Notes: generated from the sequence alone by a model not told the origin. Positions 1 to 6,276 are shown, counted from the stretch's first letter. The stretch: DNA of 11,056 nucleotides from an uncultured Collinsella sp. (GCA_958350755.1 CATWID010000058.1:1-11056), one strand, 5' to 3'. Translations and numbers: made by a program.

Positions 1-1
1 G

Positions 2-46
2 AAGGCTGAAGGACTCGACGCCGACGACGTGGCAAAGCGGAGCTGA
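2..46 (+). CDS. C-terminal tail of a gene entering from the left (partial)
   Basis: Reading from base 2 gives 14 residues (KAEGLDADDVAKRS) ended by TGA at 44-46. The codons are GC-rich and typical of coding DNA here, and a strong intrinsic terminator lies downstream on the same strand. The fragment is too short to identify. It could also be a chance open stretch. Confidence 0.35.
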   Translation, partial: KAEGLDADDVAKRS

Positions 47-91
47 CGCCCTGCTGCTTGTTCGCGAAAGCCAAGGGCAATGGAGACTTTC

Positions 92-175
92 ATGGTAACT
101 ATTGTTTGCGATATACGCGGTAGCGCGATTGGGCATGATGACATGATTGGGCTTGATGACATGTTAGCTGTCTAG
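92..175 (+). CDS. possible 27-aa peptide with an internal hexapeptide repeat
   Basis: ATG at 92 follows a GGAGA ribosome-binding site (82-86) at 5 nt spacing and reads 27 codons to TAG (173-175). The peptide contains an in-frame duplication, IGHDDM then IGLDDM, coded by an 18-bp tandem repeat (127-144 and 145-162, 17 of 18 bases identical). The acidic repeat and good spacing are mildly persuasive, but nothing in the peptide is recognisable. It may be the start of a truncated gene or chance. Confidence 0.22.
   Translation: MVTIVCDIRGSAIGHDDMIGLDDMLAV
127..162 (+). repeat. 18-bp tandem duplication, two copies
   Basis: GATTGGGCATGATGACAT is followed at once by a second copy differing at one base (A to T at the ninth position). 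It lies in frame inside the 27-aa candidate ORF. The remainder of 176-311 shows no gene I can support. Confidence 0.8.
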
Positions 176-311
176 GGTAATTTGGAATTGTGGATATGCG
201 CGGCCATCAATAAGTGTGGATACTCAGAGCGTGGGTTTGACGAGGCCCAAGTTTGAAGATACTATTATGACAGTGATTAGGGTCCAGAAACTTTCGATGC
301 CTGGAACCGGA

Positions 312-335
312 GGGGAGCCTGCGGGTTCCCCTTTT
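312..335 (+). terminator. intrinsic terminator of the upstream transcription unit
   Basis: GGGGAGCC (312-319), loop TGCG, GGTTCCCC (324-331) forms an 8-bp stem with one G-U pair, followed by TTTT at 332-335. It points rightward, so it ends transcription from genes left of the window. It sits directly against the outer edge of the IS110 inverted repeat. Confidence 0.7.
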
Positions 336-351
336 ATATGAGAAAGCCATT
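336..351. repeat. left subterminal inverted repeat of the IS110 element
   Basis: ATATGAGAAAGCCATT is the exact reverse complement of 4215-4230. The match stops at both sides, so the repeat is 16 bp. On the minus strand a perfect TTGACA (356-351) points outward and overlaps its inner edge by one base, like the -35 box that some IS110/IS1111 circles use at their junction promoter. Confidence 0.8.
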
Positions 352-372
352 GTCAATAGGCGTGTTTGTTCG

Positions 373-398
373 AGCCCGGTTTTTAAACCGGGCTTTTT
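373..398 (+). terminator. terminator-like hairpin inside the IS110 end
   Basis: AGCCCGGTTT (373-382) and AAACCGGGCT (385-394) are perfectly complementary, and a T-run follows at 394-398. It acts as an intrinsic terminator only for rightward transcription, shielding the element's non-coding region and antisense strand. On the minus strand it is a strong hairpin without a U-tract, lying 3' of the candidate guide RNA, so it may be an RNA 3' structure instead. Confidence 0.5.
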
Positions 399-403
399 CG
401 TTT

Positions 404-653
404 CCCGTCGGGAGGGCCCGCGCACGTTGCACGTTTAGTCGACGCTTGCCTGGCAAGCTAATATCCGCGGGCTCTTGCGGGCGCGCTCCCGGCGGTCAGC
501 CCGGTATGTCCGCGCACCCTACCGCATTTCGATTCTCCGTCCGGCGCGCTCGTCCGAAACCAGTCTTGTTCACGGGCGCGGCCCTTGGGCTGCCCAAAAA
601 GGGCTCGTGAACGCGCGCCGGCGATGCGTCGAGGCGCGGGCCCTCCCGGCGGG
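404..653 (-). ncRNA. candidate bridge/seek RNA region of the IS110 element
   Basis: No coding frame here looks real. A 20-nt inverted repeat with one mismatch (404-423 against 634-653) encloses 210 nt. Inside lies a 10-bp stem with one G-U (568-577 with 603-612) capped by a smaller hairpin (TTGGG at 585-589 with CCCAA at 593-597), and a 6-bp hairpin at 444-458. IS110-family elements are known to encode a guide RNA in their long non-coding end, downstream of the transposase in the IS1111 group, which matches position and size. The exact ends and guide loops are not determined; transcription from the minus strand is inferred. Confidence 0.4.
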
Positions 654-673
654 AGGCTTGTTGTCCGACGGGG

Positions 674-1468
674 TCAGCCGAGGGTCCCCTCCGCCCGGCG
701 CCCGATCTCCCAGACCCAGCAGGCGAGCTCGCGCACGACGGCGGCGTTTGCCTTGCACGAGCTCTTGCCCGCCGCCGCCAGCGCCTCGCGGCGGCGGCAG
801 AGCCTGGCGGTGCAGTCGTCGGCGCGCGCCCGGATCGCCGCGGGGACGTCCGCGCCGGGCGCCGGGGCCTTCGGGCGGGGCGTGCACGTCAGGTAGTGCC
901 ACGCCGACTCCACCAGTGCCGTCCTGGCGAGCCGGTTGCCCGTCTTGGTTATCCCGCCGCGCCGCTCGGTCTCGCCGCTCGAGCGCTCCGACGGGACCAG
1001 CCCGCACCAGCTCGCGAAGGCCGGGGCCGTCCGGAACCTCGTGAAGGAGCCCGCCTCGGCTGCGAGCCTGAAGGCCGTCAGGGTGTCGATTCCCTTGATG
1101 CAGGAGAGCGCCTCGACGGCCGGGCGCCACCGGTCGGTCCGGGTGAGGGCGAGCACCTTCTTCTCGAGCTGCCGGCGGTCCGACTCCGCGCACCTCGCGG
1201 CCGTGACGTAGTACTCGAGCACGTCGCGCTGGGGCCCCTCGAGCCTGATCCCGGATATCCACCTCCAGTGGGCGCGCGTCCAGGATCCCTTCCTCGTCCC
1301 GTCGGCGTTGCGCTCGTCCCAGACGTGGCCCAGCCTGATCAGGAACATGTTGAGGCGCTGCCTGGCGCGGCGGTACTCCACCGTGGCGTCGTCGAGGGCG
1401 CGGTCGAGGTCCCGGGCGGCCTCGACGGCCGCATCGGGCAGCGGGACCTCCACGATGTTGTGGGTGGC
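674..1468 (-). pseudogene. IS110-family transposase, C-terminal part (split by IS21)
   Basis: This is codons 107-369 of the transposase, read leftward to the stop ending at 674. It contains the Tnp_20 (transposase IS116/IS110/IS902) domain: SCIKGID, then FASWCGLVP, SSGET, GITKTGN and ARTALVESAW. The catalytic serine of the family is expected in or near the SSG at about residues 268-269 of the restored protein. The IS21 lies at 1469, so this part has lost its start. A shadow reading from 1504 adds 14 foreign residues coded by the IS21 end and has no obvious ribosome-binding site. Joining at the 5-bp duplication gives ...MLATHNIVEV... with no frame change. Confidence 0.85.
1464..1468. repeat. 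target-site duplication of the IS21 insertion, left copy
   Basis: GTGGC directly precedes the IS21 left end (TGTTAGCG at 1469). The same five bases follow the right end at 3781-3785. IS21 elements usually make duplications of 4-8 bp. Confidence 0.85.
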
Positions 1469-1491
1469 TGTTAGCGCTACTGTAAAAACAA

Positions 1492-1583
1492 CCATTTTGA
1501 CCAACGCTCAATAACCAATCATGCCAACGCAATCCCGCCATTTGCGCCAACGCATTTTCACCATTTCCACCAACGCCGGGGCT
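1492..1583. repeat. IS21 left-end array, four 23-bp transposase-site-like units
   Basis: Each 23-bp unit starts CC (CCA in all four) and has CCAACGC at its tenth base. The CCAACGC cores are at 1501, 1524, 1547 and 1570, exactly 23 bp apart, starting 32 bp from the element end. IstA is known to bind multiple repeats at IS21 ends, which is the likely role. Confidence 0.8.
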
Positions 1584-1629
1584 TACGCTTCGATCGACGA
1601 GCGAACGATGCTTTCGGGAGGAGCGGGCC

Positions 1630-2867
1630 GTGGCGGAGAAGAACCTGATCGGAGAGTTGGACATGTACAGGGAAGCGGGCATAAAGCCCAACTTCAGCGA
1701 CATAGCGAAGCGCTACGGCAAGGACAGGCACACCGTGGCGTCGTACTGGAGGGCCGAGGGCGGGCGGCCCCGCGACGGGCGCGGCGACAGGGCGGGCTCG
1801 TTCGACGCGCACATCGAGGAGGTGGCCGCCAAGGCGCAGCTGCCGGGAGTCACCAAGAAGGGCATCCACGGGTGGCTGCTGCACAGGTATCCCGGCGAGG
1901 ACCTGGCCGGCTACAACGCCTTCACCCAGTTCATGCTCAAGAACGGCATCGCCGTCGGGGCCTCCGGCGGCCCGGAGCCGCACCCGCGCTTCGAGACGCC
2001 GCCCGGACTGCAGCTGCAGTTCGACTGGAAGGAGTCCGTCAAGATGGCGAACCGCGACGGCGAGCTGTTCGAGTTCAACGTGTTCGCGGCGACGCTGGGC
2101 CATTCCCGCAGGCACATATTCATCCGGTCGAGGACCAGGACGACCGACGACCTGGTCAGGTGCATGTACGCCACGATCGCGAGGCTCGGCGGCGTGCCGC
2201 GCGAGTGGGTCACGGACAACATGTCCGCCCTGGTGACGGTCAAGGGCGGCAGGCGCCTCAAGGTCCAGCGCGCGTACGAGTTCGCCAAGGCCGCCGGCTT
2301 CGAGCTGAAGCTGTGCCGCCCGCGCAGCCCCCAGACGAAGGGCAAGGTCGAGTCGTCGAACCGCTTCCTGTCGCGGCTCATGGCCTACCAGGGCGACTTC
2401 GACGGCTGGACGACATCGACGAGATCGTCGCGCGGATCGAGGACGCCAGCAACTCCGAGCCCAACGAGACCACGGGGCTGCCGCCCTCCGCGCTGTTCAT
2501 GGAGGAGAAGGACGCGCTGCTGCCCGTCGGCAACCTGCGCGCCCTCGAGGAGGCGATGGGCGACGTGGTGCGCGTGGCCAGGGTGCCGGCCACGATGCTG
2601 GTGAGCGCGCACGGCGAGCCCATGTCGGTGCCCAGGCGCTGCATCGGCAGGCCCGCCCGCATCGTCTGCATGCCCGGCGGCGCGATGGACTGCTACATCG
2701 GCGGCGAGCTGGTGGCCACGCACGTGGCGGGCGGGCCGGCCTACGACCCGGCGCACTACGCCGAGGCCATGGCCGGCAAGCGGTGGTTCGGCGACGCCGC
2801 CGGCGACATCGAGGCGGCCGCCGCGGCCAACCTCGGCCTGCTCGACTCGATAGGGGGCTCGCTGTGA
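1630..2867 (+). pseudogene. istA: IS21-family transposase IstA, frameshifted
   Basis: IstA is the DDE integrase of IS21 elements; it binds the ends and joins them to target DNA chosen with IstB. GTG at 1630 follows GGGAGGAG (1616-1623) at 6 nt. The N-terminus has an HTH-like region (about 17-40). The rve-type core shows D132 (QFDWKES), D196 (VTDNMS) and E241 (KGKVESSNRF). At 2407-2411 the frame changes: TGG is followed by ACGAC where TGG GAC GAC is expected, so one G is missing, giving DGW then DDIDEIVARIED in the next frame. The C-terminal domain continues there to TGA at 2865-2867. With one base restored the protein is 412 aa. There is no convincing slippery heptamer, so I read this as a mutation or sequencing error rather than programmed frameshifting. 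The stop overlaps the istB start. Confidence 0.88.
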
Positions 2868-3652
2868 GCGCCGCCGTGCAGGCCAGCCCCCTCAACCGCC
2901 TGGCGGCCAACCTCGAGGAGCTGGGGCTCGAGGGCATGGCGTCGTCGGTGCCCGAGTACGTCAGGCTCGTCGCCGACGGGAGGAAGGGCCTGGTCGACGC
3001 CATGCTCGAGCTCACCGACGCCCAGATAGCCCTCAAGCGGCGCGCCGACGACGAGCGCCGCACGAGGATGGCCAACTTCCCCTACATAAAGACGCTGGCC
3101 GACTTCGACTGGGGCTTCCAGCCGAGCGTGCCGCGCGGGCTGGTCGAGCAGCTGGCCACGCTCGAGTTCATCGACCGCGGCGACAACGTCGTGCTCGTCG
3201 GCAGCCCGGGCGTCGGCAAGACCCACCTGTCGATAGCCATAGGCCACGAGGCGGTGATGGCCCGCAAGCAGGTGTACTTCGCCGACTGCTCGAGGCTGGT
3301 CGAGGACCTCAAGCACGCCTCGGCGAAGGAGGCGCTGGCGCGCAGGATGCGGTTCTACGAGCACTGCAGCCTGCTGATAATAGACGAGCTCGGCTACCTC
3401 GACATCGGCAAGGAGGGCGCCGACCTGCTGTTCCAGCTGGTCAACAGGCGCTACGCGCTAAAGCGGTCGACCGTCGTCACGACCAACGTGCCGGTGGGCA
3501 GGTGGGGCGACGTGTTCGGCAGCAACGTCACGGCCTCGGCGGTGGCCGACAGGCTTTGCCACCATTGCGCGATGATCAAGATAACGGGACGGTCGTACCG
3601 CCTGAAGGACGTATCCATCGGCGGCGAGGACGGGAAGGAGGAGGGAGCCTAG
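2864..3652 (+). CDS. istB: IS21-family helper ATPase IstB
   Basis: IstB is the AAA+ ATPase (DnaA/DnaC-related) that assembles on target DNA, promotes insertion by IstA and contributes to target immunity. The start is GTG at 2864, overlapping the istA TGA as GTGA, with an AGGGGG-like site just upstream; this implies translational coupling. The 262-aa product has the usual IstB length. Walker A is GSPGVGKT (113-120) and Walker B is LLIIDE (D174, E175). The following TTNVPVGRWGDVFG region holds sensor-type residues, and the tail GRSYRLKD is typical of the family. No damage is visible. Confidence 0.96.
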   Translation: MSAAVQASPLNRLAANLEELGLEGMASSVPEYVRLVADGRKGLVDAMLELTDAQIALKRRADDERRTRMANFPYIKTLADFDWGFQPSVPRGLVEQLATLEFIDRGDNVVLVGSPGVGKTHLSIAIGHEAVMARKQVYFADCSRLVEDLKHASAKEALARRMRFYEHCSLLIIDELGYLDIGKEGADLLFQLVNRRYALKRSTVVTTNVPVGRWGDVFGSNVTASAVADRLCHHCAMIKITGRSYRLKDVSIGGEDGKEEGA

Positions 3653-3665
3653 ACGCCGAAAGCGG

Positions 3666-3757
3666 CGCATCCGCGTTGGCGAATCCGGCGCATCCGCGTT
3701 GGCGAATCCGGCGCATCCGCGTTGGCGCGATTGGCGAAAATACGTTGGTGAAAATGG
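3666..3757. repeat. IS21 right-end array, four 23-bp units
   Basis: Read on the minus strand, CCAACG cores occur with exact 23-bp spacing (top-strand positions 3742-3748, 3719-3725, 3696-3702, 3673-3679), the first 32 bp from the end, mirroring the left array. The inner units are nearly identical and show as direct repeats of GGCGCATCCGCGTTGGCGAA plus three bases at 3664-3686 and 3687-3709, with a partial third copy from 3710. They are probably IstA binding sites. Confidence 0.82.
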
Positions 3758-3780
3758 TGAAAAATATATTGACGCTAACA

Positions 3781-3785
3781 GTGGC
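3781..3785. repeat. target-site duplication of the IS21 insertion, right copy
   Basis: GTGGC follows the IS21 right end (CGCTAACA, to 3780) and matches 1464-1468. Confidence 0.85.
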
Positions 3786-4100
3786 GAGCATGCGGGCGAT
3801 GAACTCGGCGTCGCGCCGGTCGTTCTTGCGGCGCGCGTCCGCCGCCGGCCTCTGCATCTTGGAGACGGCGGCCACGGCGCAGTCGAGGCCGAGCGCGCGC
3901 AGCTCGCGCGCCATGTGGAAGCCGGTGGGGCCGCTCTCGTAGCAGGCCCTGGGCTCCTCGAACCCGAGGGCCCACTCCGCGATCTCGGCGGCGTCCGTCC
4001 CGAAGTCACGGTGCACCACCTCGCCGGTGAAGGGGTTGAACGCCGCGGCGGCGACCGATCGCGCGTGGACGTCCAGGCCGATGGAGGTAACATGGGGCAT
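3781..4100 (-). pseudogene. IS110-family transposase, N-terminal part (split by IS21)
   Basis: Reading leftward from ATG (4100-4098), preceded by GGGGAGGAGG at 6 nt, this codes the DEDD (RuvC-like) domain of the IS110 transposase. Residues visible are D10 (GLDVHAR), E55 (YESGPTG), D94 and D97 (KNDRRDAEF). These transposases act as guide-RNA-directed recombinases that move a circular intermediate. The frame runs into IS21 end sequence after residue 106 and stops at 3576, so any product would carry a foreign tail and lack the Tnp_20 domain. The two halves together are 1110 nt, an exact codon multiple (369 aa plus stop). Confidence 0.88.
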
Positions 4101-4120
4101 GGGAAGCCTCCTCCCCGCAG

Positions 4121-4141
4121 GTGCGGTAAGGGCTACCGCAC
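4121..4141 (-). other. hairpin in the IS110 transposase leader
   Basis: GTGCGGTA (4121-4128) and TACCGCAC (4134-4141) form a perfect 8-bp stem with a 5-nt loop, about 20 nt upstream of the transposase start on the minus strand and next to its ribosome-binding site. It could limit expression from outside transcripts. Role inferred only from position. Confidence 0.45.
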
Positions 4142-4214
4142 GGGCCGATACTCAAAGCCCATTGTGGCATCCCGAGCCCGCGGAAAGAAGCTGCGCCGCG
4201 GGGGAGGCGACCCA

Positions 4215-4230
4215 AATGGCTTTCTCATAT
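4215..4230. repeat. right subterminal inverted repeat of the IS110 element
   Basis: AATGGCTTTCTCATAT is the exact reverse complement of 336-351. Only 26 bp separate it from the abi start codon, so the IS has inserted into or created the upstream region of that gene. Confidence 0.8.
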
Positions 4231-4256
4231 CGTCTTATTTTTCGGGAAGAGCGACG

Positions 4257-5189
4257 ATGCCCAAAGAATTCCTCACCTACCAGCAGCAGATGGAGAAGCT
4301 CAGAAGCTCCGGCCTCAGAATCGAGGACGAAGAGGTTTGCCGGAGGGTCCTTGCGGACATCGGCTATTTCCCGGTCGTGAACGGTTACCAGTCGTTTTTC
4401 CGAGACCCGAGCACCCGGGTATACCGCGAAGGCGCCACTTTTGGAGACATTTTAGCGCTTTACGAGTTCGACGTAGAGCTCAGGGAGATAATGCTCGATG
4501 CACTGCTCAAGGTCGAGGCGAAGATCAGGTCGGCGCTGGCCTACGAGTTCTGCGCTGCATATGGCGAGTCCCAGAGTAAGTATCTAGATGCCCGCTGCTA
4601 CGCGACATCTAAGGGCGCGAAGCGTGTTCTCCCGAAGCTGCTGAACATGCTTGAATATATCGCCAACAAGGATACCAGCCATGAATACCTCGCCTACTAC
4701 CGCAGGGCATATAAGAACGTGCCGCTGTGGGTCACTGTGAACGCCATGACCTTCGGACAGATTTCAAAAATGCTCACGGCACTTAGGGACAACGAGAAAG
4801 CCAAAATCGCCAAGAGATTCGGGGTCGGAAATCCAAAGGAACTCTCTTCGTTTATCCGCGTGCTCGCCCTTTACAGGAACGTCTGCGCGCATGGCGAGCG
4901 CCTCTTCTCCCACAGGTGCCACGTAGAGATTCCTGACACGACCTTGCACGCCAAGCTCGGCATCGAAAAGATTGGGCCGGATTACGTTTGCGGCAAGGTA
5001 GACGTCTTCTCGGCAGTGATCACCCTTCGATACCTCCTGCGCGACGACGAGTTCAAGGCATTCAAGGCTAAGCTCGTCAAGTGCGTTAACGGATACTTGT
5101 CATTGGATGAGAGCATCGGCGAGGAGCGCCTCCTTGAGGCCATGGGGTTCCCAGCCGAATGGAAGAAGATAACCAGGTATAAAACTTAA
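4257..5189 (+). CDS. Abi_2 (AbiD/AbiF-like) abortive-infection protein
   Basis: Abi_2 proteins are phage-abortive-infection factors of the HEPN superfamily, thought to act as ribonucleases after infection; the target of this one is unknown. The 310-aa product shows the family features: an N-terminal LTYQQQMEKLRSSGL followed by GYFPVVNGY (36-44), the FGDILALYEFDVELREIML helix (62-80), VEAKIRSALAYEF (86-98), and the HEPN RxxxxH motif RNVCAH (207-212) inside LYRNVCAHGERLF. ATG 4257 follows GGGAAGA (4244-4250); the open frame continues upstream to 3699 only because IS DNA happens to be open. Length and motifs look intact. No clear promoter is visible in the 26 bp between it and the IS110 repeat, so expression may depend on the IS end. 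Confidence 0.88.
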   Translation: MPKEFLTYQQQMEKLRSSGLRIEDEEVCRRVLADIGYFPVVNGYQSFFRDPSTRVYREGATFGDILALYEFDVELREIMLDALLKVEAKIRSALAYEFCAAYGESQSKYLDARCYATSKGAKRVLPKLLNMLEYIANKDTSHEYLAYYRRAYKNVPLWVTVNAMTFGQISKMLTALRDNEKAKIAKRFGVGNPKELSSFIRVLALYRNVCAHGERLFSHRCHVEIPDTTLHAKLGIEKIGPDYVCGKVDVFSAVITLRYLLRDDEFKAFKAKLVKCVNGYLSLDESIGEERLLEAMGFPAEWKKITRYKT

Positions 5190-5211
5190 GATCGACCCCC
5201 CTAAAAGCAAA

Positions 5212-5346
5212 ATGGCTTAGGATCTATTTAGCATTAACCACGAAACGGATCATGCAGTTGAGGCTGCCAAGAAAGTAATAGACGCCGGCCTTCTTGAGCT
5301 GTTCGAGCGCCTGCAAGCTGTTAAGCATGCAGGCGCTCGAATCTAA
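5212..5346 (+). pseudogene. small coding relic with TAG at codon 3
   Basis: ATG GCT TAG at 5212-5220 is followed in frame by 41 clean, protein-like codons ending TAA (5344-5346): DLFSINHETDHAVEAAKKV and, further on, AGLLELFERLQAVKHAGARI. The amphipathic, charged composition and codon choice look like a real C-terminus. Either a small gene died by a nonsense change at codon 3, or it is the tail of a larger lost gene. I do not recognise the family, and no ribosome-binding site is seen. The rest of 5347-5500 is A/T-rich and holds nothing I can support. Confidence 0.33.
5302..5341. repeat. 14-bp perfect inverted repeat (long hairpin)
   Basis: TTCGAGCGCCTGCA (5302-5315) and TGCAGGCGCTCGAA (5328-5341) are exact complements around a 12-nt loop that contains a further 3-bp stem. 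It overlaps the end of the coding relic and has no T-run, so it is not a classic intrinsic terminator on either strand. Confidence 0.7.
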
Positions 5347-5510
5347 GTACGATCCATGACATAAAGCCCGACCAACACACAACGACAGTTTTTCATGCCA
5401 AAAAGACACTGAAGTGTGGGATAGCTCAAAACTCAACAAATCAAATAATCAGCAGTTCAGGTCTTATGGGAATAATTCAATTCGCATCACGCTGCATCTA
5501 ATCTGTTCTT

Positions 5511-5537
5511 TATACTCGGCTGTTAACACTAAGGAGG
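5511..5537 (+). promoter_or_regulatory. -10 box and strong ribosome-binding site before the small WSYVQ gene
   Basis: TATACT (5511-5516) is a good -10 hexamer, but no convincing -35 lies 16-18 bp upstream. AAGGAGG (5531-5537) is a perfect Shine-Dalgarno 5 nt before ATG 5543 and fixes that start. Confidence 0.5.
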
Positions 5538-5542
5538 CAAAC

Positions 5543-5821
5543 ATGCTTTGGAGCTATGTTCAGCTAGATGACGGCACTCAGTTTGCCTACGCAGAGACAA
5601 GAGATGACGGAACCGTTCGCGTAGCCGTCTAGCGCCCGGTTGACTTTGGCTTTGATCATGCGGAATGCTTCTTGCCGACGGTCAAATGGTTCAACGTCAA
5701 AGGATTTACTGCTGATGACCTCAATTTCTTGACAGAATTTGTTAGATCAAACGCCCCGTTTAACTTCGAGCTTGCCGAACGGCAAAAAGCCGGACCGGCG
5801 GTTTCGACGCTGGCCCCCTGA
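5543..5821 (+). pseudogene. small unknown gene (MLWSYVQ...) interrupted by an in-frame TAG
   Basis: From ATG 5543 the frame reads MLWSYVQLDDGTQF and on through RDDGTVRVAV, meets TAG at 5630-5632, then continues uninterrupted for 62 more codons (RPVDFGFDHAECFLPTVKW ... FTADDLNFLTEFVRSNAPF) to TGA at 5819-5821. Both halves have coding-like composition in one frame, so the ancestor was probably a protein of about 92 aa, with TAG replacing a sense codon (GAG or CAG would need one change). The N-terminal 29 codons could still be made. I do not know the family. It lies 28 bp before the nucleotidyltransferase, likely the same operon, and its first 11 codons recur at 7698. Confidence 0.6.
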
Positions 5822-5849
5822 CGCTCTACTGTTGAACGGCAAATAACCC

Positions 5850-6149
5850 ATGATTTCGCCTACTGAAATATCCACCGTCGCCTCCCTCGTGCTGGCTCAA
5901 TACGACGTCAGCGAAGCATTTTTATTTGGCTCGTTTGCCCGAGGCGAGCAAGCGCCCAATAGCGATATTGATTTGCGCCTAGTCTGCGGCAACACCATGA
6001 CGTTCGGTGCGCTGTACGAACTCTCCCATGAGCTCGAGAAGGAACTTGGACGAAAGGTTGATATCGTCACCAACCCACCAGAGCACATGCGCCCGGCATT
6101 CCGCAAAAGCATCGAGCAAGATGAGGTGCGTGTCTATGAAGCTCTGTAA
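5850..6149 (+). CDS. minimal nucleotidyltransferase (MntA-like antitoxin)
   Basis: This 99-aa protein has the nucleotidyltransferase signature G27-S28 followed by D39 and D41 (GSFARGEQAPNSDID, the GSx10DxD pattern) and a third acidic residue D71 in KVDIV. Proteins of this size (MNT, MntA) typically partner HEPN (HepT/DUF86) RNases as antitoxins, adding AMP to the toxin. No DUF86-like HEPN gene follows here; the nearest HEPN-fold protein is the Abi_2 gene 660 bp upstream. The start ATG has a poor ribosome-binding site, suggesting coupling to the broken gene before it. A stand-alone transferase role is equally possible. Confidence 0.82.
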   Translation: MISPTEISTVASLVLAQYDVSEAFLFGSFARGEQAPNSDIDLRLVCGNTMTFGALYELSHELEKELGRKVDIVTNPPEHMRPAFRKSIEQDEVRVYEAL

Positions 6150-6243
6150 GCAGGACGAGGCGTTAGTGTGCTCCGGCGTGATCAGCAAGTCTGAATTTTG
6201 TCGCATACTTCCGGACACGGCGAGCCATAGAAGCCAGTATTGA
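6136..6243 (+). CDS. possible 35-aa ORF overlapping the MNT gene end
   Basis: ATG at 6136 reads 35 codons (MKLCKQDEALVCSGVISKSE...) to TGA at 6241-6243, overlapping the MNT gene by 14 bp. HEPN toxins often sit in this place, but the peptide has no HEPN motif and no similarity I recognise. It could be the remnant start of a lost partner gene, or chance. Confidence 0.2.
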   Translation: MKLCKQDEALVCSGVISKSEFCRILPDTASHRSQY

Positions 6244-6276
6244 ACTCAAACTCGGTTCCAGACACCCTCTTGCTAT

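Larger units (their letters stand above)
1469..3780 (+). mobile_element. complete IS21-family insertion sequence (istA-istB)
   Basis: The element is 2312 bp, starts TGTTAGCG and ends CGCTAACA, and is flanked by GTGGC on each side. The two ends align without gaps for more than 60 bp as imperfect inverted repeats. It carries overlapping istA and istB. The insertion point is codon 107 of the IS110 transposase, just after the DRRDAEF catalytic motif. Its coding sequence is very GC-rich, like the host IS110, so both may have long resided in similar hosts. It is probably not autonomous now because istA is frameshifted. Confidence 0.93.
336..4230 (-). mobile_element. IS110-family (IS1111-type) insertion sequence, interrupted by an IS21
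   Basis: The element has a DEDD transposase on the minus strand (start 4100, stop 674), a short 5' non-coding side, a long (about 320-nt) structured 3' non-coding side, and 16-bp inverted repeats near both ends. In the IS110 family, subterminal inverted repeats and the long non-coding region downstream of the transposase are the known hallmarks of the IS1111 group. Such repeats lie a few bases inside the true ends, so the real limits are probably several bases outside 336 and 4230. Without the 2312-bp IS21 and one 5-bp duplication the element is about 1.58 kb, a usual size. No target duplication is expected for this family. Confidence 0.75.

Noticed and set aside
570..1703. Long minus-strand frame of 377 codons overlapping the IS110 transposase
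   Set aside because: It is a shadow frame in very GC-rich DNA, dominated by R, G, P and A; the true transposase motifs lie in the frame ending at 674.
1521..2405. Plus-strand frame running ahead of the istA C-terminus
   Set aside because: Only the part after about 2409 matches IstA; upstream it is a shadow of the correct istA frame.
2405..2412. Programmed -1 frameshifting in istA
   Set aside because: The shift site lacks an X-XXY-YYZ heptamer, and a lost G in a GG run explains it more simply.
3664..3732. Tandem 23-bp repeats considered as a CRISPR-like array
   Set aside because: Units are contiguous without spacers and mirror the left-end sites of the IS21; they are transposon end repeats.
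3699..4256. 186-codon N-terminal extension of the Abi_2 frame
   Set aside because: This stretch is IS21 end plus antisense of the IS110 transposase; the ribosome-binding site and family start place the gene at 4257.
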